In this document: in pieces, positions 19,723 through 29,088 of the stretch
How the letters are laid out: each line of letters starts with the position of its first letter
Numbering within the stretch: the stretch's first letter is position 1
Source of the DNA: Aequorivita capsosiphonis DSM 23843
GTDB lineage: Bacteria > Bacteroidota > Bacteroidia > Flavobacteriales > Flavobacteriaceae
Direction of reading: 5' to 3'
DNA length: 64,000 nucleotides
Assembly: GCF_000429125.1 (NCBI RefSeq)
Contig: NZ_AUBG01000006.1
Span: forward strand, 296,508-360,507
Position numbers and translations under genes: made by a program
The notes under the pieces: model-generated
Seen by the model: only the letters and a program-made list of their open reading frames with translations
Databases searched by the model: none
What the model was told of the DNA's origin: nothing

Positions 19723-19855
19723 CGCAATAGCATTTGGGAATGAAAAATGGAAGGTTCTTATTTTAACTGCTTCAATGGTAGAACTTCATAATCTTTTCTT
19801 AATGCACCAATCGCTACTTTTGCCCAGAATATAGTATTGAACAATTATATGTTGA

Positions 19856-21385
19856 TTAAAAGTTGAAGCCCAGAGATAATACAACATTGTTGTAAACTGA
19901 ATTTATCTTAGCCGTATCGGTTAAGCCAACGGAGTAAAGTTGTTGGTTTCGTTCTTGTTCCGATCTGGAATATGCAAGATCAACATTATAGCTTCCTACA
20001 TTATAACCTGCTCCCAAAGAAAAACCAATGCGGTCTCCAATTATATCTGTATTCTTATAAGGGCTCTCTTCAAAGTGGAAACCACCGCGAAGACTTAATT
20101 GACTGATGCGGTATTCGGCACCCGCATTAAATGTTGAAGTCCCTTTTAGTGTATTGTCTATTTGGTTGTTCAGATTGCTGAAGTATGTATCTTGATAATC
20201 GTCAATGGTGCTGTATTTAATGGAAGAATAGTTCTTATAGGAGTAATCAAAACTGATTAGACCATCTTGACCAAAAATATATGCAGCACTTGCCGTAACA
20301 TTTGCTGGAGTGCTAAGATTGTAGTCTTCGTACACATTCAGTACTCTAGGATCAACAACTGTATATTGGTCTTGTCCATTAACTATACGGCGACTTTCAA
20401 GGTATTGCGTGGTTTCTTCAGATATCTGATACCAGGTCGGGGTTTCAAAACTCAATCCAAGACGAATGTTGTTCGCTACTTTAGCAATAGCTCCTATTTG
20501 AGCGGAAATTCCTGCGCCATTTACGGAGAGGTTGTTTCCAAAACCTACCCCTTGAACCATGGAGCCGGAATTGTTGTTTCTTTCAAGTAAGAACGAACTT
20601 TGATCGAAATTGATAGTATGGGTGTTTATATTAACTCCGAAGTAATAATTATCGGTTACCTGCGTGGAAAAGTTTATTGAAAACTTACTGTTATATCCCT
20701 GGGATAAATATGAATACTCCTGATTGAAACTGTTGCCCGCAACATTTGAGGTGTAGATGGTATTTGTTGGATCATCTGCGTCAAGAGGATCAAAAAGAAA
20801 AGCTTGATAACCCAAAAATGCATTTTGAGCTGTGGTGCCTTGGTTCCGTCCAAGATAGCTGTATAGGTTTCCTATAGATTCACCGGACTGAAGGTTTAAA
20901 AGATCCAGTGGAATCCCTTGCGCTTGTTCCAAGAAGAAATCGCCAATAGACGTGTTTCCCGTTCCGGCAATAAACATGCTATTATTTAGGTTTTTCGTTG
21001 TGTTGTAATTTATACCGATGTTAAATTTTTTAAAGGCTGAACTTTCGTTTGAATTATTGATGACGAAAACGCCGCCTATTTGATTTAATGTGAAATCATC
21101 AGAAGTACTTTTTTCTGAATTATTGAAATAATTGGTTTCGTTTTTTAAATGCAGTAAAGAACCAGATAGCGTCAAATTAGAGTTTAGAAAAACGGCGCCT
21201 CCAGCTGGATTTAGTTGCGTTGCCGAAAAATCTCCTCCTAAAGCACCCATGGCACCGCTTAAAGCTACAAAACGAGCAGTGCCGGTATTGTCTGTTGTGC
21301 TATAACGCAATGCGTCAGTTGTGTTTTGGGCTTGGGAGATTGATATGGTGAAGAAGGCTATAATAAGGAATGATATTCTTTTCAT
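19856..21385 (-). CDS. OmpP1/FadL-family outer-membrane transporter
   Basis: About 509 residues. The start at 21385 (MKRISFLIIAFFTISISQAQ) gives a clean signal peptide; an upstream codon at 21463 adds an implausible leader. The mature N-terminus TDALRYS...GTARFVALSGAMGALGGDFSATQLNPAGG matches the FadL-type N-terminal hatch with its NPAG block, followed by a barrel ending in VYNNVVLSLGFNF. FadL proteins pass long-chain fatty acids or other hydrophobic compounds through the outer membrane; flavobacterial members are often named hemin receptors without proof. The substrate is unknown. Confidence 0.82.
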   Translation of the reverse strand: MKRISFLIIAFFTISISQAQNTTDALRYSTTDNTGTARFVALSGAMGALGGDFSATQLNPAGGAVFLNSNLTLSGSLLHLKNETNYFNNSEKSTSDDFTLNQIGGVFVINNSNESSAFKKFNIGINYNTTKNLNNSMFIAGTGNTSIGDFFLEQAQGIPLDLLNLQSGESIGNLYSYLGRNQGTTAQNAFLGYQAFLFDPLDADDPTNTIYTSNVAGNSFNQEYSYLSQGYNSKFSINFSTQVTDNYYFGVNINTHTINFDQSSFLLERNNNSGSMVQGVGFGNNLSVNGAGISAQIGAIAKVANNIRLGLSFETPTWYQISEETTQYLESRRIVNGQDQYTVVDPRVLNVYEDYNLSTPANVTASAAYIFGQDGLISFDYSYKNYSSIKYSTIDDYQDTYFSNLNNQIDNTLKGTSTFNAGAEYRISQLSLRGGFHFEESPYKNTDIIGDRIGFSLGAGYNVGSYNVDLAYSRSEQERNQQLYSVGLTDTAKINSVYNNVVLSLGFNF

Positions 21386-21554
21386 CTGACTAAAATAATT
21401 AAGTATTGACAATATTTTCAATTTGGTTATATCTGGATAAATTGAATGCGTTTTTATAAGCAAGAGGAATGCCCATTCTAAGCATTTCTATCTTGATAAG
21501 AAATGTTTAATGGGCATTCATATTTAGAGTTCATAAAAATTATTGGGTTTAATT

Positions 21555-22628
21555 TTATCCACGACCACCACGACCTCGGCCTCCGCTACTTCTTACGTTT
21601 CCGCCGCTAGAGCGTCCACCACTACCAGAACTTCTAATTGAGCTTGAGTTGCTGCTTCTGGTTGGTGTTGAGTAATTGCTATTACTTCTCGTACTGTTAG
21701 AATTACTTCTTACCGGCGGTGAGGAATAGTTGTTATTTCGAGTATTGTTAGAGCGTGTGTTTCTTGAAGTATTCGAACGCGTATTTCTTATCGTACTATT
21801 TGTATTATTAGAATTTGAACGCGTGGTTCTAACATTGTTGTTTGAACGTGTTGTATTGTTATTAGCACGTACATTATTTCTGTTTACGCGACGTGTTGTT
21901 TCAGAACGGCTGTATGAGGAGTTTCTAGTTGAAACATTATTCGATCGTCCTCTTGCTTGACTTCGATTGTAATCTGTGTTTCGTCTTCCTCTATTATAGG
22001 TAACATTGTTGTGGTAATTACCGTAATAGGAATTATAATTATAATATGGATTATAGCTATTATATCCGTAATATGGATAGCTGTAGCCATAACCATAGCC
22101 ATAATAAGGATAGCCCCAACCGTAGCTTATACCCCAATAAGGTCTGTTGTATCCGTAATAAGGAGATCCCCAATAGCCACCATACCAATAAGGTCTGTGG
22201 TAGAATCCGTAGCCGTAGCCTCCGTAATTGTAGATGTTTACGGTCACTTCTTCACCATTGCTACCCCAAGGGCCATAGCCTTCTTCGTCGCTATAGTTAT
22301 TTTGTTCGATAACTATATTTCCTTCATCATCTAAGCTTTCCGTGGTTGAATAGGCATCAATATCGGTAAAAATAGCACCTTCTTCAGGTAGATCAGAATA
22401 GTCGTTAACCTTAGATTCGAAATACTGCTTATAGTAATTCGATTTATCATTGGAGTTTTCAGTATTGCTGTAGGTTTCTTCCGCATTTGAATAATTACCG
22501 GAAGAATAAATGCCGTCGTTTTGAGAATATCCGTTTTTCTGTGTTCCACAAGATGCTAGCAAAAGGGTGAAAGCACCCAGTATTGTTAAAGGGATTAAAC
22601 GTTTTATATTAAAATTTGGAGTGAACAT
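21555..22628 (-). CDS. Low-complexity Tyr/Gly- and Asn/Arg/Ser-rich lipoprotein
   Basis: About 357 residues, start at 22628 (MFTPNFNIKRL); signal peptide with lipobox LLASC. Four zones follow: a polar acidic N-terminal part (residues about 20-125), a YG/YPYYGY-rich zone (about 130-210), an Asn/Arg/Ser/Thr-rich zone (about 215-330), and a Ser-Gly then RGRGGRG tail. There is no folded-domain signature. Proteins of this composition are probably disordered, sticky or prone to phase separation; attachment to the outer membrane is expected from the lipobox. Similar proteins in flavobacteria carry only descriptive names. The function is unknown. It is divergent from proS, separated by about 100 bp. 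Confidence 0.75.
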   Translation of the reverse strand: MFTPNFNIKRLIPLTILGAFTLLLASCGTQKNGYSQNDGIYSSGNYSNAEETYSNTENSNDKSNYYKQYFESKVNDYSDLPEEGAIFTDIDAYSTTESLDDEGNIVIEQNNYSDEEGYGPWGSNGEEVTVNIYNYGGYGYGFYHRPYWYGGYWGSPYYGYNRPYWGISYGWGYPYYGYGYGYSYPYYGYNSYNPYYNYNSYYGNYHNNVTYNRGRRNTDYNRSQARGRSNNVSTRNSSYSRSETTRRVNRNNVRANNNTTRSNNNVRTTRSNSNNTNSTIRNTRSNTSRNTRSNNTRNNNYSSPPVRSNSNSTRSNSNYSTPTRSSNSSSIRSSGSGGRSSGGNVRSSGGRGRGGRG

Positions 22629-22730
22629 ATCTGTGGTAATTTTATTGTTGAACTTCATAAAAATAAGTAGTTTTGCCGGAACTAACTAATCATTTAACAT
22701 AGGTACAACTTTTGTGCCACAAACTGGGCT

Positions 22731-24206
22731 ATGGCGAAGAATTTAACAACTAGGGAGGAAGATTACTCCAAATGGTATAATGAGCTGGTTATCAAAGCAG
22801 ACTTGGCTGAAAACTCAGGGGTGCGTGGCTGTATGGTTATCAAGCCTTATGGATATGCCATCTGGGAGCGTATGCAGGCAGAACTCGATAGGATGTTTAA
22901 GGAAACTGGGCATCAAAACGCATATTTCCCTTTGTTTATTCCAAAATCTTATTTCAGTAAGGAGGCGAGCCATGTAGATGGTTTTGCTAAAGAATGTGCC
23001 GTAGTTACACATTATAGACTTAAAAATGCCGAGGATGGTAGCGGAATCATTGTAGATCCAGATGCCAAATTGGAAGAGGAGCTGATTGTGCGCCCTACTT
23101 CTGAAACCATTATTTGGGACACTTATAGAAAATGGATCCAATCTTACCGCGATTTGCCACTTTTAATCAATCAATGGGCAAATGTGGTGCGATGGGAAAT
23201 GAGAACGCGTCTGTTTTTGCGTACCGCTGAATTTTTATGGCAGGAGGGCCACACGGCTCACGCAACCAAAGACGAAGCAATTGCAGAAGCAGAGCAAATG
23301 ATGAATGTTTATTCAGATTTTGCGGAGAACTATATGGCGATTCCAGTTGTAAGAGGAACCAAAACTGAAAGTGAGCGTTTCGCCGGAGCTTTGGAAACTT
23401 ATTGTATAGAAGCTTTAATGCAGGATGGAAAAGCCTTGCAGGCTGGCACATCTCACTTTTTGGGTCAGAATTTTGCAAAGGCTTTTGATGTCAAATTTGC
23501 AGCCAAAGATGGTACTTTAGATTATGTTTGGGCAACCTCTTGGGGAGTTTCCACAAGATTGATGGGCGCCTTGGTCATGACCCATAGTGATGACAAAGGA
23601 TTGGTTCTACCTCCAAATTTGGCGCCAGATCAAGTTGTAATCGTTCCTATCTATAGAAAAGATGAAGAATTTGAGGCGGTAGATAAAATAGCCAAAGACT
23701 TGATGAAGGAATTGCGATCTAAGGGTATTCGAGTGAAGTATGACAACCGCGACACCCAAAAGCCGGGCTGGAAGTTCAATGAGTATGAATTAAAGGGGGT
23801 TCCTGTTCGAATCGCTATTGGACCAAAAGATGTTGAAAAGGGTACGGTAGAGCTCGCCAGAAGAGATACGCTCCAAAAAGAGTTTATAAAGAATGAGGAA
23901 GTAGTAGAAAAGATTGTTGCCTTGATGGATGAGATTCAAGACAATCTTTATAAGAAAGCGGTGGATTATAGAACCGAATATACTACTGAAGTTTCTACGT
24001 ATGAAGAGTTTAAGGAAGTTTTAGACGCTAAAGGTGGGTTTATTTTAGCCCATTGGGACGGAACGGTAGAAACCGAAGAGAAAATTAAAAATGAAACAAA
24101 AGCAACAATTAGGTGTATTCCATTGGATGTTGAAAAAGTGGCGGGAAGCTGCATGGTTACTGGAAAACCTTCTTCTGAAAAAGTCCTTTTTGCGAGAGCT
24201 TATTAA
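22731..24206 (+). CDS. proS: Prolyl-tRNA synthetase (archaeal/eukaryal-type)
   Basis: 491-residue class II synthetase. It is the short form without the bacterial editing insertion: motif 2 lies in [25 protein letters not shown], motif 3 in [27 protein letters not shown], and a C-terminal anticodon-binding domain ends in the carboxy-terminal Tyr (FARAY) typical of this type. ProS type 3 is normal for Bacteroidota. The ATG at 22731 lies only about 15 nt after a near-consensus AACTTTTG box (22707-22714), so its leader may be very short. tRNA-Glu and rpsT follow but have their own promoter. Confidence 0.96.
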   Translation: MAKNLTTREEDYSKWYNELVIKADLAENSGVRGCMVIKPYGYAIWERMQAELDRMFKETGHQNAYFPLFIPKSYFSKEASHVDGFAKECAVVTHYRLKNAEDGSGIIVDPDAKLEEELIVRPTSETIIWDTYRKWIQSYRDLPLLINQWANVVRWEMRTRLFLRTAEFLWQEGHTAHATKDEAIAEAEQMMNVYSDFAENYMAIPVVRGTKTESERFAGALETYCIEALMQDGKALQAGTSHFLGQNFAKAFDVKFAAKDGTLDYVWATSWGVSTRLMGALVMTHSDDKGLVLPPNLAPDQVVIVPIYRKDEEFEAVDKIAKDLMKELRSKGIRVKYDNRDTQKPGWKFNEYELKGVPVRIAIGPKDVEKGTVELARRDTLQKEFIKNEEVVEKIVALMDEIQDNLYKKAVDYRTEYTTEVSTYEEFKEVLDAKGGFILAHWDGTVETEEKIKNETKATIRCIPLDVEKVAGSCMVTGKPSSEKVLFARAY

Positions 24207-24233
24207 ATTTTTTAGAAAAAGTTCAATTAGGAT

Positions 24234-24263
24234 TTGGAACATTCAAAAATAGTTGTATTTTTG
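24234..24263 (+). promoter_or_regulatory. Promoter of tRNA-Glu and rpsT
   Basis: TTTG at 24233-24236, a 19-nt spacer and an exact TATTTTTG at 24256-24263, followed about 23 nt later by the first base of the tRNA. This is a near-ideal sigma-A promoter. Confidence 0.8.
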
Positions 24264-24286
24264 CATCCGCATTTAAGAAATAAAAT

Positions 24287-24358
24287 GGTCCGTTCGTCTA
24301 GGGGTTAGGACGCCAGGTTTTCATCCTGGTAACAGGGGTTCGATTCCCCTACGGACTA
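24287..24358 (+). tRNA. tRNA-Glu (anticodon UUC)
   Basis: A full cloverleaf can be drawn. The acceptor stem GGTCCGT pairs with ACGGACT (G1-U72 wobble), the D arm carries GGGGTTAGGAC, the anticodon stem CCAGG/CCTGG holds the loop TTTTCAT with anticodon TTC at 24320-24322, and the T arm is AGGGG-TTCGATT-CCCCT. The discriminator is A, and CCA is not encoded. It probably forms one transcription unit with rpsT 28 nt downstream. Confidence 0.95.
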
Positions 24359-24385
24359 CAAAAGTTAGAATTTAATAAAAACACA

Positions 24386-24637
24386 ATGGCAAATCACAAG
24401 TCAGCATTAAAGAGAATTAGAAGCAACGAGGCAAAGCGCTTGCGTAATCGTTACCAACACAAAACTGCCCGTAATGTTATGAAGAAGTTTCAAGAACTTA
24501 CTGATAAGAAAGAGGCTGAAGCTATGTTTCCTACGGTTGTTTCTATGATCGATAAATTGGCGAAGAAGAACGTTATTCACACGAATAAGGCTTCCAACCT
24601 AAAATCGAATATGGCGAAACACGTAGCAGCGCTATAA
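24386..24637 (+). CDS. rpsT: 30S ribosomal protein S20
   Basis: 83 residues, highly basic. It begins [21 protein letters not shown], the standard S20 N-terminus that binds 16S rRNA, and ends in the helical [17 protein letters not shown] block. The length is typical. It is cotranscribed with tRNA-Glu and ends at a GNRA-capped terminator. Confidence 0.97.
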   Translation: MANHKSALKRIRSNEAKRLRNRYQHKTARNVMKKFQELTDKKEAEAMFPTVVSMIDKLAKKNVIHTNKASNLKSNMAKHVAAL

Positions 24638-24660
24638 GTTCTTTACTTAAAAATTTAAAG

Positions 24661-24690
24661 AACCCTTTCAGGAAACTGAGAGGGTTTTTT
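24661..24690 (+). terminator. rpsT terminator with GAAA loop
   Basis: An 11-bp stem (24661-24671 with 24676-24686, one wobble) closed by a GAAA tetraloop and followed by a T run. Confidence 0.9.
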
Positions 24691-24711
24691 CGTTGTTCCA
24701 TCTTGATGTAA

Positions 24712-25164
24712 TTATTGTTTTACCGAAGCAGGAACCAAGCTTGAAAAATCCCCGTCATTCCTCATGACGTCTCTCACGATAGTAGAAGATATATTTGAAA
24801 CCTCGGGAGAGCAGATTAAGAAAACACTTTCAATCTTTGCTAGTTTATAATTGGTTTGGGCTATTGGTTGCTCATAATTTAAGTCGGTTGTGTTGCGCAG
24901 TCCACGGACTATAAATTGTGCTTTTTCAGCAACACAAAACTTTGCAGTGAGTCCAGAGTAACTTTTTATTTTAACCTTGAAATTTCCTTCAAAAGATTTT
25001 TCAATGAAGGCAATGCGTTCTTCTAAGGAAAACATGGTTCTTTTATCGGCATTTACTCCAATGGCAATAATCAATTCGTCAAACAGCGGAAGTGCACGAT
25101 TAATGATATCTATGTGGCCTAAGGTGATTGGATCAAAAGTTCCAGGAAAAACAGCGCGTCTCAT
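24712..25164 (-). CDS. coaD: Phosphopantetheine adenylyltransferase
   Basis: 150-residue nucleotidyltransferase making dephospho-CoA from 4'-phosphopantetheine and ATP. It shows FPGTFDPITLGHIDII with the T/HxGH motif, VRGLRNTTDLNYE for pantetheine binding, and SSTIVRDVMRNDGDFSSLVP for the ATP loop. The length is typical. It is convergent with rpsT. Confidence 0.96.
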   Translation of the reverse strand: MRRAVFPGTFDPITLGHIDIINRALPLFDELIIAIGVNADKRTMFSLEERIAFIEKSFEGNFKVKIKSYSGLTAKFCVAEKAQFIVRGLRNTTDLNYEQPIAQTNYKLAKIESVFLICSPEVSNISSTIVRDVMRNDGDFSSLVPASVKQ

Positions 25165-25233
25165 TTTATTGTTATTTATGGTTTGATATTTAGTTTAAGA
25201 TGCTGAAGCCAATAATCAGAGCTAATCAAAATT

Positions 25234-25282
25234 GAACATTTAGCATTTAGCATTGAGCATTGAACATTGAACATTGAACATT
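25234..25282. repeat. Heptamer array GAACATT/TAGCATT (7 units)
   Basis: Seven contiguous 7-bp units: GAACATT, TAGCATT, TAGCATT, GAGCATT, then GAACATT three times. There is no spacer and no reading frame across it. It lies in the gap between coaD and the 95-residue membrane protein, in which I see no other feature. Confidence 0.9.
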
Positions 25283-25328
25283 GAATCTGCCTCCTAAGTT
25301 ACTCAGTTCTAGGGAAAACTCCTTCTTA

Positions 25329-25616
25329 TTAATAAAATTTTGAAATCAGGATTGCTAATGCTGCGATTATTGTAGCCAAAACCACCCCTCTGGCTCGATA
25401 AATTTCATTCTTTTTTATAAAAATAAAAAAGACAATCAAGTTTAGAATGGCGCCTAAGGCAATCAGACTTCCGAGAATATCGTTTTCAAGAGCACCTATT
25501 AAGGTTTCCTTTAATCCAAAATCGGAGAAGAAGAATATGTATAAATAAGTTCCTGCCAAATTTGCTGCTAAACCTATTAACAGTCCAAGCAATATTTCTC
25601 TTACGTGTGGTTTCAT
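25329..25616 (-). CDS. Small three-helix membrane protein, unknown
   Basis: 95 residues with three hydrophobic helices (about 8-31, 46-70 and 75-93) and short basic loops. The N-terminus MKPHVREILLGLLIGLAANLAG looks conserved in style, but I do not recognise the family. It lies between coaD and surE on the same strand and is flanked on both sides by 7-bp tandem repeats. No catalytic residues are evident. Confidence 0.65.
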   Translation of the reverse strand: MKPHVREILLGLLIGLAANLAGTYLYIFFFSDFGLKETLIGALENDILGSLIALGAILNLIVFFIFIKKNEIYRARGVVLATIIAALAILISKFY

Positions 25617-25630
25617 TTATTTTGTTGTCA

Positions 25631-25658
25631 GTTATGAGTTATGAGTTATGAGTTATCA
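25631..25658. repeat. Heptamer array GTTATGA (4 units)
   Basis: GTTATGA three times and GTTATCA once, contiguous. It lies upstream of the 95-residue membrane protein gene and downstream of surE. Confidence 0.85.
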
Positions 25659-25710
25659 GTTGTGGGGTTTTGTTTGTTTAAATGTAGCAAGCGTTAACTC
25701 TAACCCTTCG

Positions 25711-26511
25711 TTACTTCTCCCTTTGGGGGTTAGGGGGAAAATCCCACGAGTTTAGTTCCTTTATTGCGTGATGCGCAGTCAAGTCAAATTGAACAGGAAC
25801 TACTGATACAAAGCCGTTGTAAAGCGCCCATTCGTCGGTATCTTCTCCTTTGTCTTTATTGACGAATTCACCCGTTAGCCAGTAATAGTCACGGCCTACA
25901 GGATTGGTTCGCTTATCAAATTTTTCTTCCCAATGTGCATCGGCTTGTCGGGCAACTTTTATCCCTTTTATTTCTGATTCGGATAGCTTTGGGATATTCA
26001 CATTTAAAACCACTCCTGTTTGCAGCCCATTTTTAAGCACTTCTTCGGTGATTATCTTGACATACTTTTTAGAAGGCTCAAAATCTGCATCCTGCGAATA
26101 ATCTAAAAGTGAAAAGCCAATTGCTGGAATCCCATGAGTTCCCGCTTCAACCGCCGCGCTCATGGTACCGCTGTAAATAACGTTAATGGATGAATTACTA
26201 CCGTGGTTTATACCGCTAACACAAAGGTCTGGTTTGCGTTTTAAAATTTCATTTACCGCTATTTTTACGCAATCTACAGGGGTGCCGCTACAGCTAAACT
26301 CTTGATGCGGATCGCCATTTGTCACTTTTATACTATTGCAATACAAGGCATCATTTATGGTTATGGCGTGGCCCATTCCGCTTTGTGGAGAATCTGGAGC
26401 CACCACGCAAACATCGCCTATAGTGTTCATCACTTGAATTAGAGCACGAATTCCCGGAGCGTTTATTCCATCATCGTTTATTACCAAAATTAAAGGTCTC
26501 TTTTTTGCCAT
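25711..26511 (-). CDS. surE: 5'/3'-nucleotidase SurE
   Basis: About 266-residue metal-dependent survival nucleotidase that dephosphorylates nucleoside monophosphates. The motifs VINDDGINAPGIRAL (metal-binding Asp pair), SGTPVDCVKIAV and SGINHGSNSSINVIYSGTMSAAVEAG are all present. I start it at 26511 (MAKKRPLILV). The longer frame from 26544 would overlap a -7 promoter box at 26534-26541, so that start is rejected. SurE is often linked to stationary-phase survival; nothing here is unusual. Confidence 0.93.
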   Translation of the reverse strand: MAKKRPLILVINDDGINAPGIRALIQVMNTIGDVCVVAPDSPQSGMGHAITINDALYCNSIKVTNGDPHQEFSCSGTPVDCVKIAVNEILKRKPDLCVSGINHGSNSSINVIYSGTMSAAVEAGTHGIPAIGFSLLDYSQDADFEPSKKYVKIITEEVLKNGLQTGVVLNVNIPKLSESEIKGIKVARQADAHWEEKFDKRTNPVGRDYYWLTGEFVNKDKGEDTDEWALYNGFVSVVPVQFDLTAHHAIKELNSWDFPPNPQREK

Positions 26512-26533
26512 AATTGATTGCGTTTTTGAACAG

Positions 26534-26541
26534 CAAAAATA
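26534..26541 (-). promoter_or_regulatory. surE -7 box TATTTTTG
   Basis: An exact TAnnTTTG on the minus strand that gives a leader of about 17 nt and decides the surE start at 26511. Confidence 0.55.
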
Positions 26542-26689
26542 CATTTATTCCACTTGTAGAGACAGCATTCGTTGATTGAATTCTGCTTGGGGTTCGGGAA
26601 AAACCTGTTTAACAAAAAATTAGTATCGGATTCCTTTTGTGGCACGGTTTTTTGTATAATTTAGAGCATTCATATTTAATACCTATACC

Positions 26690-28906
26690 ATGCGGATAAT
26701 GAGGAAGAATTTTAAAGTTTTGTTTTTGGCGGTTTTCGTTTCTGTGGCTTCTTGCAGTTTTACTACCAAGGAATTTAACGATCCAGATAAAGACAAGCTT
26801 CTTTTAGATTTAATTACTTACGTACTTCAGAAAGGACATTACGATCCTAAAGATTTAAACGATGAGTTTTCGACTGAAGTTTACGAAAATTTTATAAATG
26901 GTCTCGATCCTTTGAAACGCTACTTTTTAGCATCAGATATAGCTGAATTCAGTAAGTACAAAACAGAAATCGACGATCAAATAAAGGAAAAAGACCTTAC
27001 TTTCTTCGATTTAGTTTACAACCGTTTCCGCGAGCGAATGGATGATGTTCAAAAAATTTATCCTGAAGTGCTAAGTCAGCCATTTGATTTTACAAAGAAA
27101 GATAGTATCAATGTAGATTATGATAAGCTCGCTTATGCGGGATCGATGAAAGATTTGAAAGCGCGCTGGCAGCAACAATTGAAGTTTTCAACACTTTCAG
27201 GCTACTATGACTTAGTGGAGGATCAAAAAAATAAAGAAAAAGGAATTACTACCCCTAAAGAAGATTCTGATGATGAGGATGCTGATTTTTCAAAAAAGAA
27301 GAAAGAGAAATCTGCTAAAGAAGAAGAACCTTTCGAGCCGAAGTCTTTGGCAGAATTAGAGAAGAAAGCCCGCGAAACCACCAAAACTTCTTTGGATGAA
27401 TACTTTGATTTCACAAAGGATTTGGAACGTAAAGATTATTTCTCCATTTACTTAAATACCATTGTTGAGGAATACGATCCACATAGCAATTATTTCGCAC
27501 CACCAGACAAAGACAGATTCGATCTGCAGATGTCAGGAAAGTTGGAAGGGATAGGAGCAAGGCTTCAAAAAAAGAACGATTATATTACCGTAATTGATGT
27601 AATAAGCGGCGGACCAGCTTGGAGAAGCGAGAAAATTGAAGTTGGTGATGCTATTTTGAAGGTGAAGCAGGAAGGTGATCAAGACGCTGTTAGCATTGTT
27701 GGAATGCGCATTGATGACGCTGTTAAACTGATAAAAGGGCCCAAAGGAACCAAAGTTACCCTTACTATTAAAAACGTAGATGGTACCGTTTCAGATAAAG
27801 TATTAACCCGTGATGTAGTTGAATTAGAAGAGACATACGCCAAATCTTCCATTGTGGAGAAAGACGGGCGCAAGTTCGGACTTATAAATCTGCCCCAGTT
27901 CTATTTTGATATGGACAATTATAAGGAGCGCAATGCCGCGACTGATGTTAAAAAGGAAATTGTCCGTTTAAAGAAAGAAGGTATGAAAGGCCTTGTTGTA
28001 GATCTTCGTGGTAATGGTGGCGGTTCTTTACGAACGGCCGTTGATATTGCTGGTCTTTTCATAAAGAAAGGCCCCGTTGTGCAAGTGGCTTCTGCCGGAA
28101 ATAAAGAAGTCTTGGAGGATAGAGATAGTGAGATAGTTTGGGACGGACCCTTAGTGATTTTGGTCAACGAGCTTTCAGCTTCCGCATCTGAGATTTTGGC
28201 TGCCGCGATGCAAGATTATGAACGCGCCATTATTATAGGTAGCAAACAAACCTACGGAAAAGGAACCGTACAAAATGTAATAGATTTAAACCAATGGTTG
28301 CAGAATAGTGATTTAGGCGATTTAGGAGCATTAAAATTGACCTCGCAGAAATTCTATCGCGTCAATGGAGGTTCTACGCAATTGGAAGGGGTAAAGAGCG
28401 ATGTGGTTATGCCAGCTCGTTATAGCTATATTGATATAGGTGAAAGAGATTATCCAAATCCATTGCCCTATGATAAAATAGATGCCGCTAAATACAAGGT
28501 TTGGGATGGTTATATTGATTATGAAGAAACCATTAAAAATAGTAAGGAGCGCATGGCTAAAAATAAAGAGCTACAGTTAATTGACGACAATGCCAAGTGG
28601 ATAAAAACGCGAAGAGATGAAAAGAAAGTTAATTTAAATTACGATGCCTATGCAGCCGAAATTGAAGAGCGCAAAATAGAAACGAAACGCTTTGACTCCA
28701 TAGATAAATATGACAACCATTTAACTTTTGAATCATTGCCTTATGAAGTGGCTTTAATGAAACAGGACACCACTTTATCTGAAAAGCGTAAAAGATGGCA
28801 TAAAAATTTGAGCAAGGATATTTATGTTGAAGAAGCGATCCACGTGCTTGAAGACTTAAAACTCAATAATATTAAGGCCAAAAAAGTGGCTGATCTAAAA
28901 AACTAA
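26690..28906 (+). CDS. prc: Tail-specific carboxy-terminal processing protease (Tsp/Prc)
   Basis: 738-residue periplasmic S41 protease that degrades or trims proteins from their C-termini. The N-terminus has a lipobox (SVASC), so it is a lipoprotein. Then come a helical Tsp N-terminal domain, a PDZ domain (about residues 280-370, with GIGARLQKKNDYITVIDVISGGPA), and the S41 core with ELSASASEI (catalytic Ser) and QTYGKGTVQ (catalytic Lys), and a DUF3340-like helical tail. An acidic-lysine-rich low-complexity insert (about 180-215) is unusual but probably an exposed loop. ATG 26699 is an alternative start. A TTTTG/TATAATTTA pair at 26635-26663 may be the promoter. Confidence 0.94.
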   Translation: MRIMRKNFKVLFLAVFVSVASCSFTTKEFNDPDKDKLLLDLITYVLQKGHYDPKDLNDEFSTEVYENFINGLDPLKRYFLASDIAEFSKYKTEIDDQIKEKDLTFFDLVYNRFRERMDDVQKIYPEVLSQPFDFTKKDSINVDYDKLAYAGSMKDLKARWQQQLKFSTLSGYYDLVEDQKNKEKGITTPKEDSDDEDADFSKKKKEKSAKEEEPFEPKSLAELEKKARETTKTSLDEYFDFTKDLERKDYFSIYLNTIVEEYDPHSNYFAPPDKDRFDLQMSGKLEGIGARLQKKNDYITVIDVISGGPAWRSEKIEVGDAILKVKQEGDQDAVSIVGMRIDDAVKLIKGPKGTKVTLTIKNVDGTVSDKVLTRDVVELEETYAKSSIVEKDGRKFGLINLPQFYFDMDNYKERNAATDVKKEIVRLKKEGMKGLVVDLRGNGGGSLRTAVDIAGLFIKKGPVVQVASAGNKEVLEDRDSEIVWDGPLVILVNELSASASEILAAAMQDYERAIIIGSKQTYGKGTVQNVIDLNQWLQNSDLGDLGALKLTSQKFYRVNGGSTQLEGVKSDVVMPARYSYIDIGERDYPNPLPYDKIDAAKYKVWDGYIDYEETIKNSKERMAKNKELQLIDDNAKWIKTRRDEKKVNLNYDAYAAEIEERKIETKRFDSIDKYDNHLTFESLPYEVALMKQDTTLSEKRKRWHKNLSKDIYVEEAIHVLEDLKLNNIKAKKVADLKN

Positions 28907-28955
28907 GTATTCACATTTCCTCACTAAAGGAAGAGGAGTTACATAATAATACTTG

Positions 28956-29009
28956 ACCTGCAAGGTTTTTACTCGTCCATTGGAAGAGGAAAACCTTGCA
29001 GGTTTTTTT
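28956..29009 (+). terminator. prc terminator, ACCTGCAAGG hairpin
   Basis: Arms of 14 nt (28956-28969 and 28990-29003) are perfect reverse complements with a 20-nt loop and a T run. A half copy of the left arm lies at 29623-29634, next to the broken toxin gene. Confidence 0.8.
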
Positions 29010-29088
29010 AGATAGGTCAAAAAAATAATATTTTGTAACTTTACTTGAATTAATGCAATTATAGTCAAACTGTAAACATTTTAATCTA

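Noticed and set aside
22046..22312. Ser/Cys/His-rich frame opposite the YG-rich lipoprotein
   Set aside because: Long antisense frames are expected opposite low-complexity coding DNA.
25234..25282. Possible CRISPR array
   Set aside because: Units are 7 bp with no spacers; no cas genes are nearby.
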